From Halichoerus grypus (Eukaryota > Chordata > Mammalia > Carnivora > Phocidae): DNA of 64,000 bases. Under the pieces are notes generated by a model. It saw only the letters and a list, made by a program, of their open reading frames with translations. It was not told the DNA's origin and made no database searches. Positions 23,264-35,739 of the stretch are shown here, piece after piece; within the stretch, counting starts at the first letter, position 1, and every line of letters begins with the position of its first letter. The position numbers were made by a program, and so were the translations under genes. The stretch is taken from assembly GCF_964656455.1 (NCBI RefSeq), contig NC_135715.1:145507935-145571934 (forward strand), written 5' to 3'.

Positions 23264-24026
23264 AAGCTCTCTCCACATATTTGCCTTAATTATTGCACAA
23301 AAGCGATCACGGTAGGTTTGGACTGTAGCATTAAGGACATCTCTGATGGATAGCAATCCTCTCGTTAAATATTTGAATATTTGATCACTTGTTGCTATTG
23401 TAATTTTGGGGTTTTTAGTTTTTTGTTTTTCCTTCTTGAGCCCACTTAATTTGGGAGGGTGGGGAGGGCTCTAGGCTCCCCCACCTCTTTTTTTTTTCTT
23501 TTTTTTTGATAAAAACCTGGAGCTTCAGAGCTGGTCAGTAAAATATGGAAGGATACCATATTTTATTCACATGATTTTCTGATTTTTAATATGAGTAAGT
23601 AACTAAAGCTCAATAAGTACTAACTGAACACTTTGATCCCCAGCAATGTTTTTTCTGGGAAGAACTCATTTTAAATTATAACAAAAAGAAAATAATTTTA
23701 GTTGTGTTTCAAGTAAGGCTGTGATAATAACCATCATTTTTATGTCACTAATTAGAATATTATCTTCCAGAAAATTCATTTAATTGTGTTAAAATTTTTA
23801 AACAAGCTTTTATTGTAGTTATAAAACTTGTCATTATACTCTTACTCTTTTAAAAAAAACCTTTTCAAAGAAGGAAGATAAAATTCTAAAGAAATAACTT
23901 TTACTAATACTTTATGTTTTACAAAACACTTATAATTTTACCAATTTCCTATTCACTGACATTTTCAAATGAATTATTTCATAAGGAAATTATGAACTTT
24001 TGGTTTCATCAATTGAAATTGTCTTT
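23264..24026. other. Unassigned sequence
   Basis: A T-rich patch at 23,486-23,508; otherwise nothing recognised. Confidence 0.45.
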
Positions 24027-24042
24027 TAAAATTTAGTATTAG

Positions 24043-24237
24043 CGGGCGCCTGGGTGGCTCAGATGGTTAAGCGTCTGCCTTCGGCTCAGGTCATGATCCC
24101 AGGGTCCTGGGATCGAGTCCCACATCGGGCTCCCTGCTCCTTGGGAGCCTGCTTCTCCCTCTGCCTCTCTCTCTCTCTCTCTGTCTCTCATGAATAAATA
24201 AATAAAAAATCTTTAAAAAAAAAAAAATAAAATAAAA
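24043..24237 (+). mobile_element. SINEC, sense, low divergence
   Basis: Head CGGGCGCCTGGGTGGCTCAG with AGATGGTTAAGCG, a (CT)n body and the CATGAATAAATAAATAAA tail, a different subfamily from the 9,116 copy. The tail ends in AAAATAAAATAAA-type repeats. The target duplication TAAAATTTAGTATTAG at 24027-24042 and 24238-24253 is perfect. Confidence 0.97.
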
Positions 24238-24253
24238 TAAAATTTAGTATTAG

Positions 24254-24843
24254 TGACTTTTGAGCCAAAATAGAACAAAATATGTTTTATAATAAATTGT
24301 TGAGAACTATTAGCATATTAAGCAATATTATCTCTGACCATTTACCCAAGGTTGCCATATGTTTTGTGGATTTTACTTGTCTCTATCAGTGGCAATATAT
24401 AAAAAGGAAATGTAATTATATCTGCCTTTTCCTATATGTTAAAATATTTCTAATTGAGATAGATATTATATAAATAAGACCATTTTAGGATAAATATGGA
24501 AGAGCTTTGTCAAAATAGTATTCTAATCATTGTGTGTAGTCTTGAGTACATGTTACCTCAGCTTATTCTTCCTTTTTCTGTATGGAGAAAAGGACTGATA
24601 TTTAAACCTCCTTAAAGGGTATTAAATATTAGGATGTTGTGTTTTGCTTTGTTTTGTAACTCTTAAGGTGGTTGGTTGTGTTTTGCTTTTCCAGGCATAT
24701 GTGAACTGTGGGTAAGTTGGGATGCAGAGACACTCCCCTGATTTATTCACTCACTTTGGTTAACACAAGGAATGCTCTGAGATACTCTCACTACCAGTTC
24801 CAATGTTCCACACACAGGATAGGAGGAGCAAACTTACTTATAC
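24254..24843. other. Unassigned sequence
   Basis: No repeat or gene recognised. TTGTGTTTTGCTTT recurs loosely at 24,640-24,690. Confidence 0.45.
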
Positions 24844-25220
24844 TGTCTTAACCCATTCAAGCTGCTATAACAGAATATCATAGATTGGGTAGTTTAGGAA
24901 AAACAAAAATTTATTTCTCACAGTTGGGAAAACTGGGAAGTCCAAGATCAGGGCTCTGGCAAGATATGGTGTTTGGTAAGAACCTGCTTCTTAGACAGTA
25001 ATATATTCACTTCATAATTATCACCCCTTCCACAACCCCACATGGTGGAAGGGGCAAGCTAGCTCTCTGGGGTCTCTTTTATAAGGGCACTAATCCCAAT
25101 CATGAGTGCTTCTCCAATGACCTAATCAGCCCCAAAAAGTCCCACCTCCTAATACCAAAACACTGAGGTAGGATTTCAACATATGAATTTGAAGGAGGCA
25201 CAAACATTCAGTCTGTAGCA
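24844..25220 (-). mobile_element. MLT1-type MaLR LTR, antisense
   Basis: TGTCTTAACCCATTCAAGC ... TATTTCTCACAGTTGGG ... CTCCTAATACC ... CAACATATGAATTTG ... CATTCAGTCTGTAGCA is the reverse of an MLT1 LTR. TG...CA ends are visible. Confidence 0.85.
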
Positions 25221-26519
25221 TGTACTATTAAAGCACGGTATGTGAGCATTTTTAGCTACTCGTAACATCAAAAATCTGAGCTGAAGAATTTATAACTAGA
25301 GCTGCTGAGCCCTCTGACATGAAGTAATATGAGGACCTAAGTACTCCATATTCTTTAAGACCAGGACCCAGGCTTTCACATCAGACTGGGGAACCAACAG
25401 TTGCACAGGTCCACCAGTCCCTGGTGCACAGGACCTGAGAATGGAGGGAAGAGGTGCTCTGTCCCCTGCCAAGCCCCCTTTCCAAATCTGACAGGTTCCC
25501 ATTTTTCTCTCTGAATAGTCAGTTTCTCCCATAGGAAACACTTTTGTTTGGGTGAGAAATCTTAGAGAATGTGAGAGTATAATAAATTTAAGCATATTGA
25601 AATATTTGTCTTCACGTTTCTACCAAGATTTATGAAAGATGCTAAAGCTGACTTCTGACTTTCTCTGCACTTGCCTAAATAGTAAAGCAAGGAACTCAGT
25701 CTTCCCAGCTTCTGTCCATGGAACCTCCTGATAATCCACCATGCCCTTTTTAGTTTTTAAAAAATTGATTATACAATTTGTGACTCCCTAGATGATTTAC
25801 TTATACACTTTCTTTTCTTGAGAGCATTTCCCCCCTTACTATTTGTTTTATACATAGTAAAACAATATAATAAATATTGTTGTCTGACTGGGAAAAAAAA
25901 AGGAGCCCCTTTTATATGTACTAGTCTCCAATTACAAAGTTCCAAATGGAAGTTAAATGAGAGAGACTTAAATTTACCAGTGACAAATGGATTGATCTGT
26001 TCTCTGCAATCTATCTATCAGATACCCTGAGATGCCAAGAGAATGGCTTAGGGCTTAGCTTCTCTCAAGGGTGTCCTCTTAAGGATTTATGATGTAAAGT
26101 AAGGACTCCTTATGCCCCAGTAAGTGAAGCTACCTTTTTCTTCTTCTTCCTTTTCTCCTTCCCCTCCTTCTTCTCCTCCTTCTTTATAACCAGAGTCAGC
26201 CTTACATATCATAAAAGCAAGTTAGTCATATAAAAGCAATAGAGTAATTTAAAAGAGAATTACAAAGTTTAATCAGTAAATAATCTTTTGCAAGCAACTG
26301 TGATAGATGGTAGTAGCATAATGTTTTCACTTGCTAATTTAATCTATGTTATTTAAAAATAATATGAAAATTCCACATGGCTTTCCCCCTACTCCTGTGA
26401 GGTAAGCTCAGTCAATATATTCATTGTTTAATATAATTTCAAAAGTGTGGAGCTTTGTTTTGATTAATTAATTTACTATGCAAAAACATTTCTTAAGTTC
26501 TTCTTATTTGAAAGCATGC
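25221..26519. other. Unassigned sequence with a CT-rich tract
   Basis: A 99-codon antisense frame (25296-25595) shows no known domain. A polypyrimidine tract of TTC/TCC units lies at about 26,136-26,188. No transposon recognised. Confidence 0.45.
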
Positions 26520-27735
26520 AATTAAAAAAACCCTCAAACTTATGCAAAGGTTGTAAGAAATATTATTGAGCATCTGTATACCTTTCTGTATATTCACCAA
26601 TTTTCATCATTTTGCCACATTTGCTATATGCTCTACTTCTCTCCCTCTCTCCATCTCTCTGATATTTTTTCTCTTTGACTGAACCATTTGAGATCAAGTT
26701 AGAGACATCATGATCTATTATTTCTTAATAATTGAGCATATATCTCCTAAGAACAAGGACATTCTGTCACATGTTCATTGTACAATTAACATATTTAGGA
26801 AACTTAATGTTGATATTATTTTATCTGATACAACATCTATACTTCAACTTTGCCAATTGTCCCAATAATGTCCTTTAAAGAAATTTTTTAGTTGAGGATA
26901 AAATCCAGGATAATGCATTTCATTTACTTGCATGTCATCTTAACCATCTTTATCCATGTGAACAATTTCTCAGCTTTTCTTTGTATCTCATGACACTGTC
27001 ATTTTTAGAATAGTTTGTGGATTTATTTTATTGCTTCCTCTTAATCAGATTAGATGACTGATGCATTTTTTGGCAAGAATTCCCCGTAAGTAACATTGTG
27101 TCATTCCAAGTACAAAACATCTGGGCAAAACATCTGGGGGCATAATGGCAATGAATCCCATTCTTTGTGTGCTAACTTAAGATATTCAATTAAGGTGATA
27201 TTTCTCAAATCAATACATTAATAAACAGGGTGTTTGGAGATGTTTTGAGACTATGTAAATATACTGTTTCCTACCAAAATTTAAATGGTTTCAGCATTCA
27301 TAGATAATTCTTCTCTGAGTCAAGAATGGAAATTGTTGGGGCACCTGGGTGGCTTAGTCGGTTAAGCATCTGCCTTCCACTCAAGTCATGATCCCAGAGT
27401 CCTGGGATCAAGCCCCACATGGGCTCCCTGTAGCTCCCTGTTCAGCGGGTAGTCTGCTTCTCCCACTCCCTCTACCCCTTCCCCCACTTGTGTGTGCTCT
27501 TTCTCTCTCTCAAATAAATAAATAAATAAATAATCTTTAAAAAAAAAAGAATACAAATTGTCACATGGAGATTTTTTTAAATCTATTATTCTCACACCAG
27601 CTTTTTATTTATTTATTTATTATTTTACTTACTAACATTTACTATGGACTCATTCAGTGAATTATCAACCATTGTATTTACTTTACAGTTTCATGTGAAA
27701 ACTGTCCAAAATTAGTCAGTGGGAGCAACTTCAAA
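26520..27735 (-). mobile_element. L1M 3' region, antisense, split by a SINE
   Basis: Landmarks such as CAAACTTATGCAAAGGTTG, CCAATTGTCCCAATAATGTCC, AAATCCAGGATAATGCATTTC and CTTCAAACTGGC are the inverted 3' region of old L1M elements. The sequence continues on both sides of the SINE at 27,337-27,547. Confidence 0.7.
27337..27547 (+). mobile_element. SINEC inside old L1, sense
   Basis: Head GGGGCACCTGGGTGGCTTAG, CT-rich body, tail of AATAAATAAATAAATAAATAAT. AGAATGGAAATTGT (27323-27336) and AGAATACAAATTGT (27548-27561) form the target duplication. The body contains a short duplicated CTCCCTGT. Confidence 0.94.
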
Positions 27736-28247
27736 CTGGCTTTTTCTTCTTCCTCCTCTTCTCCTTCCCCTCCTCCTCCTCCTTCTTCTATTTTTATTTT
27801 TTGAGTATTTTCTTACTTTCTGGCATTAAAAATGTTCCAGGTTTATTTTATTCTTACCTGCCACAGCCTTGGAATCAGCAATTTCTCCAGAATTCCTGTT
27901 TCTTTAAGTGGGCAATGGTTTCTGAAAAGCAAGATATGGTTGCTAGGTGCATTTGTTGGTGCTGGGTTGCCACTGCAAATTTTGCCATTGGATTCTTTTT
28001 ACAAAGAAAACTATAGGTAGGTAAGTTTGTAGAACATAGGTAGTTTTTTCTTTTTTTATATATTTATATACACAACCAGGAGTTTATACTGATATCTTTA
28101 ATCTCACATCAACAAACACAAGGTTCATCCTTGTCTTACCCCTCCCAGTCCATACTTGTATTACGCTTCCCACAACACAAACGTTTGCTTCTCATAATGT
28201 CAATATATTTACTTTTTTGCTTAGTTCTACAATATGTGTAACCATAC
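27736..28247. other. Unassigned sequence with a TTC/TCC tract
   Basis: CT-rich trinucleotide tract at 27,743-27,790. Two overlapping short frames at 27,801-28,020 have no recognisable product. Confidence 0.45.
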
Positions 28248-28806
28248 TGTGCAGGAAAAAGTTAACATGGTAGGCCTCAATTTCTATCCTTGAAAGGAAC
28301 TGCTTACAAGTTTAGCCCTTGGCTGACTCTGGGAATTTGGACTTTGGAGGATTCCCATACCTCCAACTGATAAGAATTGCTCACTGTGCCTAAAGAATTG
28401 CTCAAGTGCAAGCAATATGGTTTACACTGAAAACCTGCTTTCCTTCTCAGGATCTATAATTTTTGTACATGCCTGACAAATACCACCTATGTGGTCAGGC
28501 CTAATAAAACCATGGAAAATGATTCTGTATGAGCTTCACTGGTTGGCAACATTTCATATGTGTTTTCACAACTCCTTGCTGGAGAAATTAAGTATGTCTT
28601 GTGTGATTCCACTGGGAGAAGACCCTTGGAAGATTGTTCCTGGTTTCCCTAGACTTCACCCCATTTGACTTTTCTCTTTGTTGATTGTGCTCTGTATCCT
28701 TTCACTGTAATAAATCATAGTCATGAGTCCAACTATACGCTGAATGCTCTGAGTTCCCCTTAGAGAATCACCAAACCTGGGGATAGCCTTGGGGATTTCC
28801 AGCACA
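28248..28806 (+). mobile_element. ERV-type solo LTR, sense
   Basis: Begins TGTGCAGGAAAAAGTTAACA and ends GGGGATTTCCAGCACA. CACTGTAATAAATCATAG near 28,704-28,721 carries the polyadenylation signal, followed by the CTGAATGCTCTGAGTTCC region typical of LTR R/U5 boundaries. Family not named. No internal retroviral sequence adjoins it. Confidence 0.65.
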
Positions 28807-28894
28807 CTATGAACAGAAAACCTCTAAGTACAGTTAAAAAGTATATAGAATTCTTTTGGTCTTTAGATTTAGGGTACATAATCAGAAACTGTAT

Positions 28895-31800
28895 TTTTTT
28901 CTTTCTACTTTTTTATTTTGAAACTATCGTAGATCTATACAAATTGTAAGAAGTGTATATGTACCCTTTATCAAGAGAGATCCATGTACTCTTTACCAAG
29001 TTTCCTTCCATAGATATATTTTACATAACAAAAATATAGTATCAAAAGAAGGAAACTGACTTTGGTATAATATATGTGTATAGTTCTGTGCCATTATATC
29101 ACATGTCTAGATTCCTGTGAACCCAAGGACAATGAAATTACAGAAGTATTCCTCATAAAGATCCACTTCAGACTCTCCATTTGTGGTCACATCAGATCCT
29201 CTTCTTACCACCATTGCTGGCAGCATTGATCTATTTCTACCTCAATAATTTTGTCATAATGAGATTGTCATATAAGTGGAGTCATACAGTATGTGATTCA
29301 ATTTTTTTCACAAAGTAATTCTAATAAGATTAATCTAGTTACTGCTTGCATCAATAATCTTTTTCTTTTTTTAAGTAATACAATTTATTTTTAGAGCAGT
29401 TTAAGGTCTAAAGCAAAAATTAACAAGAGGTATAGAGAGATCCCACCTATCCCCAGTAATTGCTTTTTAACACTAAGTAATATTCCATTTTCTGGATGCA
29501 CTACAGTTTATTTCTTCACTCACCTATTGAAAGATGTCTCGATTGCTTACAAGTTTCTGCAATTATGAATAAAGTTACTATAAACATCCACGTGCAAGTT
29601 CATATGTGGATGTAAGTTTTTAGTTCATTTGGGTAAATACCAAGGAGTAAGATTGCTGGATCATATGGTAAGAGTATGTTTAATTTTGTAAGAAGCCATC
29701 AAACTTACAAGGTGGCTGCACCATTCTGCATTCTTACCAGCAAAGACTTAGAGTTCCACATCCTCAGCAGAATTTAGTGTTATCAGTGCTTTAGATTTTG
29801 GCCATTCTAATAGTGTGTGCTGATACCCCATTCTTGTTTTAATTTGCAGTTCTCTAATAACATGATTTTGAACATCTTTTCATATGCTTGCTTGCCATCT
29901 GTACCTCTTATCTGACAAGGTGTCTATTCAAGTCTTTAGCCTTTTTTTTTTAAGTTATTTGTATATTTTGGATAACTTTTTTGTCAGATGTGTCTTTTGA
30001 AATATTTTCTCTTACTTTGGTGATTATCTTCTCATTCTTTTGATACCATCTTTCACAGAATAGGTGTTTATATTTTTAAGGAAGTATAGCTTATCAATTA
30101 TTTCTTTCATGGAGTGTGTCTTTGGTGTTCTATCTAAAATGTCATCACCATACCCAAGGCCATCTAGGTTTCTCCTATGTTATTTTCTAGGAATTTTATA
30201 GTTTTGCATTTTACATTTAGGTCTATGATCCATTTTGAGTTAATTTTTATGAAAGGTGTAAGATCTATGTCTATATTCATGTTTTTGCATGTGGATGTCT
30301 AGTTGTGCCAGCACCATTTGATTAAGAGAATATCTTTGCTTCATTTTATTGCCTTTGCACCTTCACCGAAGATCAGTTGGTAGTATTTACATGCATCTAT
30401 TTCTGGGTTCTCTATTTTGTTCCATTGATCTATTTGTCTGTTTTTTCACCCAGACCACACTGTCCTAAAATTGTAGCTTTATGGTAAGTTTTGAAGCTGG
30501 GTAGTGTTAATCCTCCAACTTTACCCCCCACCCCTTCAATAATGTGCTGGCTATTTTAGATCTTTTGTCTCTCCATATAAACTTTAGAATTAGTTTGTCA
30601 ATATCTATGAAATGAATTGCTGGATTTTGATTGGAATTGCAATGAATCTATACGTCAAGGTGGGAATAACTGTTATCTTGACAATATTGAGTCTTTCTAT
30701 CCCCGAACGTGGAATATTTTTCCACTTATTTCATTCTTTTTGATTTCAGTCATTAGAGTGTTGTGGTTTTCCTCATATAGATCTTGTATGTATGTTGTTA
30801 GATCTATATTAAGTATTTTATTTTTGGAGTGCTAGTTGTATAGTAATGTGTTTTTAATTTCAAGTACCATTTGTTTATTGCTGGTATTATAGGAAAGTGG
30901 CATTCATATTTTATCCTTGTATCCTGCAGCCTTGCTAGTATCATCTATTATTTCCAGGAGCTTTTGGATTTCCACTTAGATGATTATGTCATCCACAAAA
31001 ATGACTGCTTTATTTCTTCTTTTCCAATCAGTATACATTTTTTTTCTTTTCTTTTTTTTTTTCCTTTTTTTGTATTACTGCATTTGCTAGGACTTCTTCT
31101 ATGATGTTGAAAGCAGTCATGAGAAGGGACATCCTTACCTTATTTCTGATCTTGGCAGGAAGGCTCAGTTTCTCACCATTAACTAAAATGTTAAATAAAT
31201 ATTTGTAGATGTTATCAAGTTGAGGAAGTTCCCATCTATTCTTAATTTGCTGAGAATTTTTATTTAAATGAGCATTGGATTTTGTCGAATGCTTTTTTTT
31301 CTTTGCATCTATTGACATAATTATATGTTTTTTTTTTTTAGCTTATTGATGTGATGGATTACATTAGCTGATTTTCAGATGTTGAACTAGCTTTGTGTAC
31401 ATGGCCTAAATTCCAATTGATCTTCATGTATAATTCTTTTGATATTTTATTGAATTAAATTTGTTCATATTTTATTGAGGATTTTTTGCATCTATGTTTA
31501 TGAAAGATACTGGTCTTGGTTTTCTTTTCTTGTAATATCTTTGTCTGGGTCTTGGTATTAGGGCAATTCTGGTCTCATATGCTTCTGCCTTCCCCAAAAA
31601 TGTAGAAAATTAGATAATTTATTTTTAAATATTTGGTAGAATTCACTAGTGAACTCATCTGGGTCTGGTGCTTTCTGTTTTTGAATATTTATTAATTATT
31701 GATTAAATTTCTTTAATAGATATAGGCCTATTTAGATTGCTTATATCTTCTTAAGTGTGTTTTGGTAGATGTGTCTTTCAAGGAAGTGGTTCATTTTGTA

Positions 31801-32082
31801 TTTAGGTTATCAAATATGTGGGCATAGAATTGTCTATAATATTTTCTTATTCTCCCTTTAATGTCAGTGGGGTCTGTTCTGATGTCCCTTTTTTTTTCTG
31901 ATATTAGTAATTTGTGTCTTCTCACTTTTTCCTTAGATAGTTTGAAATGGCTTATCTATTTTATTGATATTTTCAAAGAAACCTCTTTTGTTTCTGTTGA
32001 TTTTTCTTTACTCATTTACTGTTTTCAATTTCACCAACTTCTAATTTTTTATTATTTATTTTCTTCTGCCTACTTTAAGATT

Positions 32083-32121
<39 letters not shown>

Positions 32122-32810
32122 GAGCAGGGGGAGGGGCAGAGGGAGAGGGAGAGAAAGAATCCCAAGGAGACTCCCTGCTGAGCACAGAACCCTAAGCCAA
32201 GGCCAACGCAAGGCTTGATCTTATGACCATGAGATCATGGCCTGAGCCGAAATCAAGGGTCTGACACTTGACCTTCTGAGCCACCCAGGCGCCCCATTCT
32301 TCTGCCTACTTTGGATTAATTTGCCCTTTTCTAGCTTCAAGGTAAAGATTTAAATTATTGATTTTATATCTTCTTTCTAATATATACATTCAATGCTATA
32401 TATTTCTAAGCATTGTTTTTTGCTGCACTCCACGTATTTTGATAAGTTGTATTTCAATTTTAATTTAATTGAAATTATTATTTTTTGAAATTTCTTCTTT
32501 GATTTATGAATTACTTAGAAGTATATTGTTTAATCTTGAAGATTTTTGGATTTTTCCAGCTATATTTCTGTTATTGATATCTAGTTTAATTCCACTGTGC
32601 TCTGAGAAGACATTGTATGAATTTTATTCTTTTAAATTTGTTAAGATGTGTTTAATGACCTGAAATATGACACACATTACTGAGTGTTCCATGTGAACTT
32701 GAAAATAATCTGTATTTTTACATGAAGTAGTCTATAGATGTCAATTATAGCCTGTTGATTGATGGGTCTATTGAATTCAACTATGTCCTTATGGAATCCT
32801 GTCCTATGCA
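28895..32810 (-). mobile_element. Old L1 (L1M-like), antisense, large ORF2 remnant
   Basis: The 3' region at 28,895-29,500 leads into inverted ORF2 running to about 32,810, where the sequence matches the late endonuclease/linker part. Frames are short (30617-30835, 31028-31318, 31861-32181 and others), so ORF2 is thoroughly broken. The SINE at 32,077-32,296 interrupts it. ORF1 and the 5' UTR are absent. Confidence 0.85.
32077..32296 (-). mobile_element. SINEC inside old L1, antisense
   Basis: AAGATTTTATTTATTTATT (expanded TTTA tail), GA-rich body, and head GGGGCGCCTGGGTGGCTCAG on the minus strand. The target duplication TTCTTCTGCCTACTTT at 32061-32076 and 32297-32312 is perfect. Confidence 0.96.
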
Positions 32811-32906
32811 ATCTTCCTTATGGAAGCTATAAGCTACAAAATTCAGAAAGTACCTCTATCACTTTTTTTTCTTTTACTCATGTGGTTTTCAGACAAAATT
32901 ACTTTT

Positions 32907-34014
32907 TTTCAAAATATTTTCAAAGTTTATTTATGTTTAATTTCCAGATTTCTCTTTATATCACAAGAATCCAGGTAAAGTAGTTGTAAAGTAATCAATA
33001 TCAGATTTTTGGATTCTAATCATAACTTCCCTAAAATAGTATCTGCTTTGGAATTAAATTCTTTGGAAGTTTTTGGAAGTTGTTAGAATTTCCCTATAAT
33101 GGCCCTATTGTGTTAAAATTGATATATATACACACATACCACTTCTTCTTTATCCATTCATCAGCCCATGGACATTTGGGCTCTTTCTATAATTTGATTA
33201 TTTTTGATCAATATCGGGGTTAATGAATCCCTTCCAATCAGTATTTTTGTATCCTTTGGGGTAAATACTTAGTAGCACAATTGCTGGATTGTAGGATAGT
33301 TCTATTTTTAACTTTTTGAGGAACCTCCATATTGTTTTCCAGAGTGGCTGCACCAGTTTGCATTCCCATCAACAGTACAAGAGGGTTCCCCTTTCTCCGC
33401 ATCCTTGCCAACATCTGTTGTTTCCTGTGTTGTTAATTTTAACCATTCTGACAGGTGTGAGGTGATATCTGACTGTAGTTTTGATTTGTATTTCTTGATG
33501 ATGAGTGATGTTAAGGATCTTTTCATGTGTCTGTTGACCATCTGTATGTTGTCTTTGAAAAAATGTCTATTCATGTCTTCTGCCCATTTTTTAACTGGAT
33601 TGTTTGTTTTTGGATGTTGAGTTTGATAAGTTCTTTATAGATTTTGGCTACTAACACTTTTTCAGATATGTCATTTGCAAATACCTTCTCCCATTGTGAA
33701 GGTTGCCTTTTAGTTTTGTTGACTGTTTTCTTCACTGCGCAGAAGCTTTTTATCTTGATGAAGTCACAATAGTTCACTTTTGCTTTTGTTCCCCTTGCCT
33801 CCGGAGACGTGTCTAGTAAGAAGTTGCTACAGCTGATGTCAAAGAGGTTGCTGTCTTTGTTCTCCTCTAGGATTTTGTTGGTTTTCTGTCTCACATTTAG
33901 GTCTTTCATCCATTTTGAGTTTATTTTTGTGTATGGTGTAAGAAAGTGTTCCAGTTTCTTTCCTTTGCGTATTGCTATCCAGTTTTTCCAACACCCATTT
34001 GTTGAAGAGACCAA
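32907..34014 (-). mobile_element. Chimeric L1 insertion: ORF2 piece with non-L1 3' end
   Basis: 33,120-34,014 is carnivore-type L1 ORF2 in antisense. On the minus strand L1 similarity stops in a TA run near 33,121, and about 210 nt of non-L1 sequence follows, ending ATAAATAAACTTTG ... TTTTGAAAAAAAG, i.e. a polyadenylation-like signal and short A tail. ACAAAATTACTTTT (32893-32906) and ACAAAAATACTTTT (34015-34028) flank the whole, and the insertion site reads TT/AAAA on the minus strand. ORF2 frames (33308-33574, 33571-34014) are broken. Confidence 0.7.
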
Positions 34015-34028
34015 ACAAAAATACTTTT

Positions 34029-34589
34029 AATAATTCAGTAAGTGCTAACATTTTACTTCTTTACCTTTTGCCTATATTATTAGCCTATTTTAGGAACTTT
34101 AAAGAAAGTTAGATTTTATGTAATCTTCAAATTATCTCCGACATACAGCCATATTACTAAGCTTATTTCTCCAGCAACTTTGGACTAACGCAAATTCTGC
34201 AAGAGATCTGTATATGTAAACCTATGTGCAAATACATTCCTTCATTTAATTTGTTGTTTCCAAAACATGGTCAGTGACGAGCACAAGTGATATCATATGA
34301 ATATCTTTGAAGATAACATTGGACTTTCTGCATTTCAAACAAGCTTTATTAGATTTTAAATAAAGAGTGATAAGTACAGTGTAGACTCAATTACAAAAAT
34401 GCTTATCTCTTTTCCTCTAAGATGATCAATTAATGTAATTTAACTTTTACTGTCTTGCTCACCATAAGTCAAAAAATTGTTATATGACACTTATGGAAAA
34501 TACTTCAAAGAATATAGAATAAAACATTTCCATGAACTTTATTTTTTGAAGCTGAAAATGTGTAATAATAAAAATAATAATAGCCCCCA
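34029..34589. other. Unassigned AT-rich sequence
   Basis: No repeat or gene recognised. Confidence 0.4.
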
Positions 34590-34700
34590 AATTTTAATAT
34601 TTACTGAATGTCAGGAACACTGTTAAATATTTAGTTTTCACGAACTAATTTTATCTTCAATATATTCCCCTAAAGTAGGTGTTAACATAGTCTTTTTTTT
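34590..34700 (+). mobile_element. Possible MIR/L2-like fragment
   Basis: ATATTTACTGAATGTCAGGAAC ... GTAGGTGTTAAC loosely follows the MIR 3' core. Weak. Confidence 0.35.
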
Positions 34701-34787
34701 TCCACAAATAAAGGTAATCATTGTCATGAAAAAGGAAACATTCTTATTTTTTGTTTATGTTTAAATTACATTAAATAATTGTGATCA

Positions 34788-35230
34788 TGGATCTGTAGAT
34801 AGCATGCACATTTTAACAACATTAATTCTTCCAATTTATGAGCATAGTATATGTTTCCATTTGTTTGTGTCATCTTCAGTTTTTTTCATCAATATGATTT
34901 CATTTACATGTGGAATCTAAAAAAACAAAGCAAATGGAAAACAGAAGCATAAATACACAGAATAAACTGGTGGTTGCCAGAGGGGAGAGAGGATGGATTA
35001 AATAAGTGAAGGGGATTAAGAGGTACAAACTTCCAGTTATAAAATAAGTAAGTCATGGAAATGAATAGTACAACATAGAGAATATAGTCAATAATATTGT
35101 AATAATGTTGTATGGTGACTGTATTTATAATGGGGAGCATTGAGTAATGTAGAAAATTGTTGAATCTCTGTGTTGTACACCTGAAACTAACATAACATTA
35201 TATGTCAACTATACTTCAACAATTAAACAA
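34788..35230 (+). mobile_element. L1 with 5' inversion (twin-primed), short
   Basis: 34,788 to about 34,890 is inverted ORF2 (AACAACATTAATTCTTCCAA, CCATTTGTTTGTGTCATC). About 34,890-35,230 is the sense L1 3' end (TTTACATGTGGAATCTAAAA, GTGGTTGCCAGAGGGGAG, TGTACACCTGAAACTAAC). AATTGTGATCA at 34777-34787 and 35231-35241 is a perfect 11-bp target duplication around both halves. Confidence 0.9.
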
Positions 35231-35241
35231 AATTGTGATCA

Positions 35242-35739
35242 AATATTGTTTGATTCACTGTGGACTGTTCTATAACAAAATAAAATGTTATATGCATGTA
35301 GCAAATAGTAAGCCAAACACTAAATGCAGGATTTCAAGAGTTAAAAATAACACAAAATGCTCTCTATCAGCTACCTGTGTATATAAAGAGAAACAATCTT
35401 ACCTACTTTACCTAGGTGATGTTAGATAAGTGTTTTTAAGTATATATGTTAATCCTATGTATTATTTTTCAGCAAATGGCTATACCATCACTTTTCCTTC
35501 CTTCAAAATTACTCCATAACCACACTTTATTATAGCATGCAATCTCTTACTACATAGGTAAACTGATTCATTAAAACAAAGTTTCCGATTTGGGTAGTGT
35601 TCAATACACATTAAATGTGAGTTTTAAATTTTACATGATAGAAAAAAAGCATCATTTTTATACCTAGGCAAGTCAAAAATATTAATTAAAATGGAAACAT
35701 ATAGTTTGTTAAATTATTTGGAGTCTCATGTTTTCAGTT
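35242..35739. other. Unassigned AT-rich sequence
   Basis: No gene or repeat recognised. A 75-codon sense frame crosses 35202-35429 without a recognisable product. Confidence 0.42.

Noticed and set aside
25296..25595. 99-codon antisense frame with mixed composition
   Set aside because: No recognisable domain, no splice-site or promoter context, and no support on length alone; left as unassigned.
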